Assembly: GCA_023150055.1 (NCBI GenBank) | Contig: JAKLLP010000119.1 | Span: 1-6,708, forward strand | Direction of reading: 5' to 3' | Length of the DNA stretch: 6,708 nt | Source of the DNA: Gammaproteobacteria bacterium | GTDB taxonomy: Bacteria > Pseudomonadota > Gammaproteobacteria > Steroidobacterales > GCA-2729495 | Notes under the pieces: model-generated | What the model was told of the DNA's origin: nothing | The model's database searches: none | What the model saw: the letters and a program-made list of their open reading frames with translations, nothing else | Made by a program: the position numbers and the translations under genes | Shown: one piece after another, positions 1 through 5,704 of the stretch | Layout: the number at the start of each line of letters is the position of its first letter | Numbering within the stretch: position 1 is the first letter of the stretch

Positions 1-8
1 CGCGGAAC

Positions 9-647
9 GTGGACTATCAGGGTCTTCTCGACAAACTCTCCAGGGACCCAATGGCAGCGGGTCTCGCGGGCGGATTGCTCTCAGGGCTTCTCGGCGGCAC
101 GCTCGGCTCCGGCAAGTCCTCGAAGCTGGTGAAGATGGGCGCGCTCGCCGCGGTGGGCGGCCTCGCCTACAAAGCCTGGCAGGATTACCAGAAAAAGCAG
201 GCCGGCGCGCCGATTGCCGCTGCCGCAGCGTCCCCGCCGCTGTCGGCCGAGGGCACGGTGTTCCTGCCCCGCGCCGAAGATCACGCCGGGCGCGAGGCGC
301 TGAGCCTGCGGATCCTGCAGGCCATGATCGCCGCCGCGAAAGCCGACGGGCACATTGATCCGGCAGAAAGCCAGCAGATCTTCGAGCGTATCGGCACCAC
401 CGAACTCACGGCCGAGGAAAAGGCATTCCTGCTCGATGAGATGGGCCGCCCGCTCAATATCGAGAAGGTGGTCGGCAATGTCGGTTCGCCCGAACTCGCC
501 GCGGAGATCTACACGGCATCACGCCTGGTGATCGCCGAGGCATCGCCCGCGGAAACCGCTTACCTGCAGCTTGTCGCCGCACGGCTGGCCCTGCCCGCCG
601 GCATGACCACCGAGATCGACCGGGTCGTGGCCGAGGCCCGCAAGTAA
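9..647 (+). CDS. DUF533 / TerB-like (YebE-type) inner-membrane-associated protein
   Basis: 212 aa from a GTG codon. The N-terminal part (about residues 14-55) is rich in Gly/Ala/Leu (GGLLSGLLGG near 21-30, MGALAAVGGLAYKAW near 43-57) and looks like a short hydrophobic, possibly membrane-associating segment. A low-complexity Ala/Pro linker follows at about 65-80. Residues 95-210 form an all-helical TerB-like domain with the acidic signature AAAKADGHIDPAE (108-120), which in TerB-type proteins lies in a metal-binding loop. This order (Gly-rich hydrophobic N-terminus, linker, TerB-like C-terminus) is typical of DUF533 proteins such as E. coli YebE, whose biochemical function is unknown. The start is uncertain: no good Shine-Dalgarno sequence is visible before the GTG, the frame stays open to the left edge, and the true start could lie outside the window. 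It converges with the cytochrome gene 54 bp downstream. Confidence 0.85.
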   Translation: MDYQGLLDKLSRDPMAAGLAGGLLSGLLGGTLGSGKSSKLVKMGALAAVGGLAYKAWQDYQKKQAGAPIAAAAASPPLSAEGTVFLPRAEDHAGREALSLRILQAMIAAAKADGHIDPAESQQIFERIGTTELTAEEKAFLLDEMGRPLNIEKVVGNVGSPELAAEIYTASRLVIAEASPAETAYLQLVAARLALPAGMTTEIDRVVAEARK

Positions 648-666
648 CCGGGGATCCTCGCCCCCC

Positions 667-689
667 TGCCCGAGCGCGTCATCGGGGCA
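667..689. terminator. Possible hairpin between convergent genes
   Basis: The 54-bp gap between the two convergent genes contains an imperfect inverted repeat: TGCCCGA (667-673) pairs with TCGGGGCA (682-689) with one bulged G and an 8-nt loop. Its position would suit a bidirectional terminator. No T-run follows on either strand, so an intrinsic terminator is not well supported. Confidence 0.25.
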
Positions 690-701
690 AGCGCGCCGTT
701 C

Positions 702-1184
702 TCAATCCCGCGGCTTGCTGAATACGTAGTCGCTCGCCTCCTGCGCCGTGTGGCAATCGAAGCAGGCGCTGGCGGCGTTGTTGCCGACGGCGCGTTCGGT
801 CGTCGAGTTGCCCTTGAAGCCCTCGAAACCCCACCCGCCCGTGGCGGGCCAGCGCTTTGCATCCTTGACCATCACGCCGACGACCTTGCGCGCGCCTTCG
901 GTGACGGCATTGCCGGCGCTCTCGGCCGCCAGCAGATCGAACACGATCACCGCGCCGTCTGGGAACCTGCCGGCCGCGTAACCAGCCAACGCCTCGTCGT
1001 TCGCATACAGATGATGGATGCCACCGAACGCTTCATGGAGCGCGTGACCCGGTTCGATGACCATCGACTTGACATGCCGCCAGTCGCGATAGCCCGCTGG
1101 GTAGTCGACCGCCGGCGGATCGGCAGCGAGCAGCGGTAACGCAACGAGCGATGCGAGTGCAGCGGAAAGCGCGCGCTTGAACAT
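702..1184 (-). CDS. Cytochrome P460-family secreted c-type haem protein
   Basis: 160 aa. Residues 1-21 form a Sec signal peptide (MFKR, then a hydrophobic Ala/Leu core, likely cleaved after LLAA), so the product should be periplasmic. A single c-type haem-binding motif CFDCH (Cys141, Cys144, His145) lies close to the C-terminus, as in cytochrome P460 and cytochrome c'-beta. The body has family-like elements: YPAGYRDWRHVKS (28-40), the HHLYAND region (57-63) and FPDGAVIVFDLL (74-85). Family members are mostly beta-sheet haem proteins; some oxidise hydroxylamine or bind NO, using a Lys-haem cross-link. Whether the cross-linking Lys is present cannot be settled by eye, and a Phe (82) follows the FPDG strand, so a cytochrome c'-beta-like NO-binding role is equally possible. 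The ATG at 1184 is chosen over longer starts because GAGGAGG lies 5 nt upstream and the signal peptide begins there. It is divergent from the HxlR regulator. Confidence 0.85.
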   Translation of the reverse strand: MFKRALSAALASLVALPLLAADPPAVDYPAGYRDWRHVKSMVIEPGHALHEAFGGIHHLYANDEALAGYAAGRFPDGAVIVFDLLAAESAGNAVTEGARKVVGVMVKDAKRWPATGGWGFEGFKGNSTTERAVGNNAASACFDCHTAQEASDYVFSKPRD

Positions 1185-1189
1185 GGTTG

Positions 1190-1196
1190 CCTCCTC
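1190..1196 (-). promoter_or_regulatory. Strong ribosome binding site of the P460 gene
   Basis: On the minus strand the sequence reads GAGGAGG, 5 nt before the ATG at 1184. This near-perfect Shine-Dalgarno sequence fixes the start and removes 27 residues of a longer possible reading frame. Confidence 0.85.
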
Positions 1197-1214
1197 GGGG
1201 TGTGCGTGATGAAA

Positions 1215-1251
1215 TCCTGCCAGCCAGGAATCTACCCCTCGGCTGCAGCCG
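1215..1251. promoter_or_regulatory. Two inverted repeats and a possible -10 in the P460 leader/promoter
   Basis: TCCTG (1215-1219) pairs with CAGGA (1225-1229) around a 5-nt centre. CGGCTGCAGCCG (1240-1251) is a perfect 12-bp palindrome. Between them, read on the minus strand, TAGATT (1234-1229) could be a weak sigma-70 -10 for the cytochrome gene, but no convincing -35 is seen at the right distance. The palindromes are seen directly; a regulatory role is inferred from their location upstream of both divergent genes. Confidence 0.35.
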
Positions 1252-1271
1252 CGAACAGCGGGCACTTTGCG

Positions 1272-1284
1272 GTAAGTGGCTTAC
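1272..1284. promoter_or_regulatory. Candidate HxlR operator
   Basis: GTAAGTGGCTTAC is an inverted repeat with perfect 5-bp arms (GTAAG/CTTAC) around a 3-bp centre. It sits 19 bp before the HxlR start and 87 bp before the divergent cytochrome start. HxlR-family dimers bind short AT-containing dyads, often with GTA/TAC half-sites, in their own divergent promoters. The dyad stands out in this GC-rich sequence, making it the best operator candidate here. The binding role is inferred. Confidence 0.45.
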
Positions 1285-1303
1285 TTTTCGGTGCATCTTC
1301 CTG

Positions 1304-1648
1304 ATGGTGAGCAAGAAAAAGAAAGCATCGCGTGTCGCGGAGCCATCGGTGGCCGGCATGGTGGAGGACATTGTCGGCTGCAAATGGTCGATGACCGTGC
1401 TCGCGCTCGTCGCCGACGGCGTACATCGACCCGGGGCCATGGAGCGCGCGGTGGCGGGCCTGAGCGCGAAGGTGCTCAACGAACGGCTACGCAAACTCAC
1501 GCGTTTCGGCATCCTGGAGAAACTCGCCTATGCGGAGACCCCACCGCGGGTTGAGTACCGCTTCACCGAATTCGGCCGCGAGTTCTCCAGCCTCATCGGC
1601 GAGGTGCGACGGTTGCAGGCGACACTCGACCGTGACACCAGGGCCTGA
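1304..1648 (+). CDS. HxlR-family winged-helix transcriptional regulator
   Basis: 114 aa, the usual size for a single-domain HxlR/YodB-type DNA-binding protein. A Lys-rich N-terminus (KKKK, 4-7) leads into the family signature region VEDIVGCKWSMTVLALV (20-36), equivalent to the usual IGGKW-type helix. The recognition helix is about residues 53-66 (LSAKVLNERLRKL), and the wing lies around 72-88 (EKLAYAETPPRVEYRFT), including the family-typical P-x-x-VEY-x-FT stretch. The conserved N-terminal redox Cys of YodB-like members, normally just before the first helix, is absent; the only Cys is Cys26 inside GCKW. The ATG at 1304 is preferred over the longer frame from 1187 because it gives normal family length; the ribosome site is weak. 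It is divergent from the P460 cytochrome, so autoregulation and control of that gene are the obvious inference. The ligand or signal is unknown. Confidence 0.88.
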   Translation: MVSKKKKASRVAEPSVAGMVEDIVGCKWSMTVLALVADGVHRPGAMERAVAGLSAKVLNERLRKLTRFGILEKLAYAETPPRVEYRFTEFGREFSSLIGEVRRLQATLDRDTRA

Positions 1649-1662
1649 GACCAGCGGTGGTC
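1649..1662. terminator. Small hairpin directly after the HxlR stop
   Basis: GACCA (1649-1653) and TGGTC (1658-1662) form a perfect 5-bp stem with a 4-nt loop starting at the base after the stop codon. It is short and has no T-tract, so it is at best a weak terminator or an RNA-stabilising hairpin. The rest of the 105-bp gap to the methyltransferase shows no clear promoter. Confidence 0.2.
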
Positions 1663-1753
1663 GATATGCGCCGGGCGGGGCGTGACGCGTGCGAGCGAGG
1701 AGGACGACTGAGGTGGGGGATTCGATTGTTTGCAGGCAACCGGAGAGTCCAGG

Positions 1754-2518
1754 ATGAAGCGCACCCCAGGCGACGTTGATCCTTCGACGAACGAAAAGCT
1801 GGCAGCAGAGCTTGGCGATTTCCGTACCCTCTGGTTCGGGGGGTTCAAGACCGGATACAAGACGAAGAGGAACCAGCGGCAGATCGAGGACTATCTGCGC
1901 AGCACCCTCAGACGCGATCACTGCGTCCTGGAGATCGGCTGCGGTGGTGGCCAATGGAGCCGGTTCATGGCGGAACTCGGAGTGCTGCGCAGGCTCTATT
2001 GCATCGACGCGCTGTCGGCGTTTCACAACAACTTCTGGCAATTCGTCGGCGAGGACAAGAGAGGTCTCGTAGAGTATCGCCAGGTCAGCGACTTTTCGCT
2101 TGCCTGCATACCCGACCGGAGCGTCGATTACGTCTTCAGCTACGACGTGTTCTGCCACATTTCGCTGTCGGGGCAGCGGGAATACCTGCAGAACCTGCGC
2201 CGGAAATGCGTGACCGGGGCACAGCTGCTGATCATGTACGCCGACCCGGCCAAGTACCTGCGTAGCGAGCCGGAGAACGTCGATTTCGTCAGGTCTTACC
2301 TGCCGGGGGGCGACTCCGTGTCCTACGGGTCGGTGGACGAACTGATCGGTGCCGCGCTCGCCGACTGTGACGGCGCCAGCTCGCCTGGCCGCTGGTACTG
2401 GGTAGGAATCGAGCGGTTCGTCGCGCTCGCGCAGGAGGCCGGCTACGAGGTCGTCGCCAGGGATCTCGATATCGACAAAACCAACCCGCTGACCCTGCTG
2501 CGTTTCACGTCCCGGTGA
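1754..2518 (+). CDS. Class I SAM-dependent methyltransferase
   Basis: 254 aa with a Rossmann-fold methyltransferase domain. Motif I VLEIGCGGG is at 58-66 and binds the SAM methionine/ribose side. The acidic end of strand beta-2 is Asp85 in LYCIDALS (81-88), expected to contact the ribose hydroxyls. The motif around IPDRSVDYVFSYDVFCHI (119-136) matches post-motif II/III with the strand-4 loop. The C-terminal third (PGRWYWVGIERFVALAQEAGYEV, about 211-233) resembles the end of Methyltransf_11/25-type small-molecule or sugar methyltransferases. The substrate cannot be read from sequence. The ATG at 1754 is chosen because GGAGAG lies 6 nt upstream; a TTG at 1730 in the same frame adds eight residues without a better ribosome site. 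The gene converges on and overlaps by 14 bp a putative glycosyltransferase gene, which suggests, but does not prove, a role in glycan methylation. Confidence 0.85.
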   Translation: MKRTPGDVDPSTNEKLAAELGDFRTLWFGGFKTGYKTKRNQRQIEDYLRSTLRRDHCVLEIGCGGGQWSRFMAELGVLRRLYCIDALSAFHNNFWQFVGEDKRGLVEYRQVSDFSLACIPDRSVDYVFSYDVFCHISLSGQREYLQNLRRKCVTGAQLLIMYADPAKYLRSEPENVDFVRSYLPGGDSVSYGSVDELIGAALADCDGASSPGRWYWVGIERFVALAQEAGYEVVARDLDIDKTNPLTLLRFTSR

Positions 2519-3209
2519 GTGCGCGCGCCAGTTCGTCGAGGTGATCCTGGCGCGTGCTGCCGTCGGCGAATATCACCTGGCCGACGAATTCCAGGCCGTG
2601 CCGCGGGCAGGGAATAGGCTTCACCTCCTCATCGTCGAAGCGAACGAACTCGCTGTGTATGACACCGTTCTCGCGGACTCGCGGGTACACCATCTCGTAC
2701 AGAAACACCTGGTCGCAGTTCCGCTCCCGCATGCTGCCGTAGGAATCACCGTAATGCCGGTAAGTCCAGGTGTGTATGAGGTCCTTTATATCCGCGAGTA
2801 CGCCGCCCCGGCAGCCCCACATGCCGGCCATGATGCGGCCGACGTGATTCGGGTGATCACGAATGACGTGGAAACCCCGCCCGGTGCGCAGCCAGTCCTC
2901 GACGGTTGCGCAGTCGCGGGCTGTCGGGCGCGAATCGGCGTCGCGCACGATCATCGCGTCGAGAGCTTGCTCTGCGGCGGGCAGGAAACGCCAGAACAGG
3001 CCGTCGAATGGACTCGTGCGCCTGTTGAGCACGACCTGCGCGCCGTGCCTCCTCAGGTCGCTGATCACCACGGCCGGTATTTCGTTGGACGCGTAGAAGC
3101 GGCAGGTCCAGCCCGGAAACACGACCGGGCAGCTGCGTGCATTCTCGATCGCGCCATGCAGGTAGATGGGGTCGGTGCCGAAAAGACTGAAGGAGATGAT
3201 GCGTTCCAA
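2505..3209 (-). CDS. Putative GT-A-like glycosyltransferase
   Basis: 234 aa, apparently cytosolic: no signal peptide or membrane helix. The protein starts with a first beta strand and loop, RIISFSLFGTDPIYLHGAIENA (3-24), then FPGWTCRFY (31-39). Its central motif IVRDADSR (87-94) holds a DxD (Asp90-Ala-Asp92), the usual metal/nucleotide-sugar site of GT-A transferases. FHVIRDHPNH (113-122), MAGMWGCRGG (127-136) and DQVFLYEMVYP (166-176) follow, then FVGQVIFADG (208-217). This pattern fits a small hypothetical family found beside sugar-transfer genes; donor and acceptor are unknown. The start is a TTG at 3209, chosen because it is the only usable start between the upstream stop and the conserved first strand; no strong ribosome site precedes it. 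It lies 42 nt after, and in the same frame as, the upstream fucosyltransferase-like gene, so it is probably translated by coupling in the same operon. Its 3' end overlaps the methyltransferase by 14 bp. Confidence 0.7.
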   Translation of the reverse strand: MERIISFSLFGTDPIYLHGAIENARSCPVVFPGWTCRFYASNEIPAVVISDLRRHGAQVVLNRRTSPFDGLFWRFLPAAEQALDAMIVRDADSRPTARDCATVEDWLRTGRGFHVIRDHPNHVGRIMAGMWGCRGGVLADIKDLIHTWTYRHYGDSYGSMRERNCDQVFLYEMVYPRVRENGVIHSEFVRFDDEEVKPIPCPRHGLEFVGQVIFADGSTRQDHLDELARALTGT

Positions 3210-3251
3210 GGAGCGTCGGATCCTGAAGCGGGTGATGTGGCGGAGCGGCCC

Positions 3252-4526
3252 TCACAGTGGAGCGTGCAGGACGGCGCCGGAATAATCGTAGCTGTGCAGT
3301 GAGTGGTCGACCAGCGTGGCGCGATCCGTGGATCCCTGCCAGCGGTGGACTACCGCGGTGGCCACGTTGGAGGAACCGCTGCCGATGAACCAGCCGCAGC
3401 GCGCCGCGGCGAGCACCTCGGCCTCGACCTCCACGCCGAGCCGCACCGGGCCCGCTATACGCTGATAGTGCAGGCCGATGTCCCCGGCAGCGCGCGTCGA
3501 GGCCGGCAGGATCAACCGCTCGCCGTAGCGCTCCAGCAAACGGGCACTGATGCTCGAATCGTCCGTCATCAGCAGCACGGACTCGGCGCCCCCGTCAGAC
3601 AGCAGTCGCTCGACGTGGGTCAGGCAGGCGGCGCGCATTTCGATCATCGCCGGCTGCTCGAACCGCTTGTCCGTGCCGCGCAGGTGCATGGCGACGCATC
3701 GGGACGGATCGGGTACCGCCGCGAGGATGGCCTCGCTCAGGCGGATCGCCTCCTCGGCCGGACACGCGTACGAGGCCATCAGCCGCGCCAGCACTTCGTC
3801 GGGGGCCAGACCGCGCGACCAATGCCCCTCCGGAGCCCAGGGCAGCATCGCCACGACCGGGGTCGCGAAGTCGCTGATCACGACGGCCTCGCGCCGTCCC
3901 ATCAACAGCAGGCCGTGCATTCTCCCGCCTTCCTCGGCGCCGCGATCGAACAGCGCGCCGTCGACCCGGCCCTGCCACCGCGGATGGAACACGTCGAGGC
4001 GGTCGTCCTTCGCAGCAGCGACCGGAATACCGGAGACCGGCCGGAAGAACCCTGGCCAGGAATTTTCGTCCTGCGGGTCGTGGAACAGGCAGCCCTGCCC
4101 CCAGTGCACCACGGGCATGCGTCCTGTGTACTCCGCCAGCAGGCAGGAGGTCAGGACATGGTAGACGTCGGACCAGAACCCGAAACCCCATGACTTGATG
4201 ACCATGAGACGAGCGTCCGAGGGCCGCGGGATTCCGGGCCAGCTGCCGACCAGTTCACCGGCCCGCCGAGCGGCCTCGCGGGCACGGGCGAGGGCTGGCG
4301 CGCGCTGCAGCGCCAGCGCCGCCGCGCGCAGCGCGACATCAGGTCGATCCAGCCCGAGGGCCATCTCGGCGCGGATTGTGAGTGCCGCCGGTTCGCCGGG
4401 GTCGCTCTCGAGCGCCGCCCGCACCAGCACGTCGGCGGCGGCCAGGCGGCGACTTCTCCAGGCTGCCTCGGCTCGAGACGAGAGACTGATCGATACGGGG
4501 TCCTGCCGTTGCGCCGGGGGGTCCAT
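3252..4526 (-). CDS. TPR-containing fucosyltransferase-like protein (GT23/NodZ-type fold)
   Basis: 424 aa. Residues about 19-95 are Ala-rich paired helices resembling two degenerate TPR repeats (AEAAWRSRRLAAADVLVRAA, then a unit around 55-90). Residues about 107-420 look like a GT-B fucosyltransferase-type domain: WGFGFWSDVYHVLTS (113-127) and AEYTGRMPVVHWG (131-143) near its start; VAMHLRGTDKRFE (278-290), equivalent to the H-x-R-x-TDK GDP-binding motif of alpha-1,6-fucosyltransferases and NodZ; LLMTDDSS (318-325), equivalent to their ATDD loop; and FIGSGSSNVAT (380-390), equivalent to the late SS/N donor-site motif. From the family, a transfer from GDP-fucose or a similar GDP-sugar is likely; the acceptor is unknown. 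The N-terminal repeats could recognise a protein acceptor. ATG 4526 is used; TTG 4535 is an alternative adding three residues. Neither has a clear Shine-Dalgarno sequence. It lies upstream of and in frame with the putative GT-A gene. Confidence 0.75.
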   Translation of the reverse strand: MDPPAQRQDPVSISLSSRAEAAWRSRRLAAADVLVRAALESDPGEPAALTIRAEMALGLDRPDVALRAAALALQRAPALARAREAARRAGELVGSWPGIPRPSDARLMVIKSWGFGFWSDVYHVLTSCLLAEYTGRMPVVHWGQGCLFHDPQDENSWPGFFRPVSGIPVAAAKDDRLDVFHPRWQGRVDGALFDRGAEEGGRMHGLLLMGRREAVVISDFATPVVAMLPWAPEGHWSRGLAPDEVLARLMASYACPAEEAIRLSEAILAAVPDPSRCVAMHLRGTDKRFEQPAMIEMRAACLTHVERLLSDGGAESVLLMTDDSSISARLLERYGERLILPASTRAAGDIGLHYQRIAGPVRLGVEVEAEVLAAARCGWFIGSGSSNVATAVVHRWQGSTDRATLVDHSLHSYDYSGAVLHAPL

Positions 4527-4599
4527 CGGCGCCAAGCATAACCGCGCGAATGGCCGTCAGTAACCGTTCTGGAGCGAGTGCGGACGCCGCTGTCGAGGA

Positions 4600-5277
4600 T
4601 CAGCGGGACTGCGACTCGACGTAGGCCGCGAAGTCCGCCGGCACGATGACCTCCTGCATGGTCTTGATCGTGTTCAGCATCGCCTTGGTCTCCTCCGGCG
4701 TCAGCATTTTCGACTGCTGGGCGAGCTTGCGTACCATGGTGAGCGGCGCCTGGGGCGCCTCGGCGTAGGCGGCCATCTTCCACTCGCCGTCCCTCTTCCG
4801 GAACACCGCGACGACGCGGTCGAAGCCCGAGAGGGCCTTCATGTTCTTCACCTTGATGTCGAAGCGGAGGAAGTAGGTGGCGAGGGCGAGATCCGGCGCG
4901 AGGTAGTGGGCCCGCACCCGACTGTACTCGTTGCGGATGCCATCGAGCACACCAGGCCGGGCGAAGTAGGCATCGATGAGCTTCCAGCCCTGCATGGGCG
5001 GATCGATCTCCTCGGCGATGTAGAACACGTCGGGGTCCTCGCGATCCCACAGCTCGAGGAGCGCCTTGTAGTCCTGCCGGTTGTAGGCGTCGGCGTAGCG
5101 GGCGAGGAAAGCGGTGATCTCGGCATCCAGCGCCGACTGGGGCCTGCCCTCCGCCGCCTTCACCAGGGCGGTGGGCATCTCCTGGGGCAGCATGTCGTCC
5201 TCGGCAGGGCTGGTGATGGCGCAGCCCGCGAGCAGCGCGAGCAGTGCGAGCAAAACGGGCGTCAGACGGAGACTCAT
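4600..5277 (-). CDS. NTF2/SnoaL-like (DUF4440-type) outer-membrane lipoprotein
   Basis: 225 aa. It opens with a lipoprotein signal peptide (MSLRLTPVLLALLALLAGC): lipobox LAGC with Cys19 as the lipidated residue. Ala at +2 is not an Asp retention signal, so outer-membrane sorting is expected. Residues about 50-175 form a cone-shaped NTF2-like fold: a first helix with FLARYADAYNRQDYKALLELW (57-77), DPDVFYI (81-87), GWKLIDAYF (97-105), a strand LALATYFLRFDIKV (130-143), and the closing strand pair RVVAVFRKRDGEWKMAAYAEAP (154-175). Such domains are enzymes (SnoaL-type), binding proteins or scaffolds; no catalytic residue set is obvious, so function is unknown. The last ~50 residues form helices. 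ATG 5277 is supported by AGGAG 7 nt upstream. It lies 73 bp upstream of the fucosyltransferase-like gene and 116 bp downstream of yqjK, so operon membership is uncertain. Confidence 0.8.
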   Translation of the reverse strand: MSLRLTPVLLALLALLAGCAITSPAEDDMLPQEMPTALVKAAEGRPQSALDAEITAFLARYADAYNRQDYKALLELWDREDPDVFYIAEEIDPPMQGWKLIDAYFARPGVLDGIRNEYSRVRAHYLAPDLALATYFLRFDIKVKNMKALSGFDRVVAVFRKRDGEWKMAAYAEAPQAPLTMVRKLAQQSKMLTPEETKAMLNTIKTMQEVIVPADFAAYVESQSR

Positions 5278-5284
5278 GGATGCG

Positions 5285-5289
5285 CTCCT
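5285..5289 (-). promoter_or_regulatory. Ribosome binding site of the lipoprotein gene
   Basis: Minus-strand AGGAG ends 7 nt before the ATG at 5277. It picks this start, which also gives a textbook lipoprotein signal peptide, over a reading frame that stays open far upstream. Confidence 0.75.
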
Positions 5290-5393
5290 GTTATTGGCAT
5301 CGAGATCTTCTGCTGCTCCCGCTGCTTGCGCCAGACCTCTGCCTGCGGCTGACTCGCCTTCTCGCAGACCTTGCCCCCATCGTCGCGGACGCA

Positions 5394-5702
5394 CTAACGT
5401 CCGGCAGCCGACGCCCGCTTGCCGCCCAATGCCGCCTGGCGCAGTTGCCATGCCGTCGAGGCAAGACCGGCCAGCGCGCCGAGCCTGCGCATCGGCAGGT
5501 GGCGTGCGAGCACGACCAGCGCCGTGACTGCGAGGCCGACGGCCACCGGGTTTGCAGCCCAGCGGCGCAGGGTGGCGAGGCCGCGGTCGACGGTCGCGAC
5601 CGGCGCGGTCAGCATCGCGAGTTCCGTGGCGAGCTGCTCGCGCTCGCGTGTCGAGCGCTCGATCAGGCCCAGGCGGCGCTCGTGCAGCGAATTTCCGGCC
5701 AC
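5394..5702 (-). CDS. yqjK: YqjK-like small membrane protein
   Basis: 102 aa. Basic/acidic helix at 5-30 (HERRLGLIERSTREREQLATEL), then a WxxNP entry into one hydrophobic segment (about 52-67, PVAVGLAVTALVVLAR), then a Leu/Ala-rich C-terminal helix with ASTAWQLRQAAL (81-92). The layout matches E. coli YqjK (charged coiled N-terminus, one membrane segment, WR/WQL near the end); function unknown. GTG start at 5702, two nt after the yqjE stop, so translational coupling is likely. Placement directly behind yqjE is what makes the call firm. Confidence 0.8.
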   Translation of the reverse strand: MAGNSLHERRLGLIERSTREREQLATELAMLTAPVATVDRGLATLRRWAANPVAVGLAVTALVVLARHLPMRRLGALAGLASTAWQLRQAALGGKRASAAGR

Positions 5703-5704
5703 CG

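Noticed and set aside
9..647. Tellurite resistance gene
   Set aside because: Only the fold is TerB-like; the Gly-rich hydrophobic N-terminus fits DUF533/YebE and no other ter genes are present.
1487..2158. Minus-strand open frame of 223 codons over the HxlR end and the methyltransferase
   Set aside because: No recognisable domain; it is antisense to two genes with clear family motifs and crosses their intergenic gap.
2541..3302. Plus-strand open frame of 253 codons opposite the GT-A-like gene
   Set aside because: Antisense to a frame carrying the IVRDADSR and other conserved-looking motifs; its own translation shows no fold-like pattern.
3303..4193. Long + strand open frame (296 codons) opposite the fucosyltransferase-like gene
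   Set aside because: Its translation is Arg/Gly/His-rich without domain signals, and it lies entirely antisense to a gene with clear motifs; long antisense frames are expected in GC-rich coding DNA.
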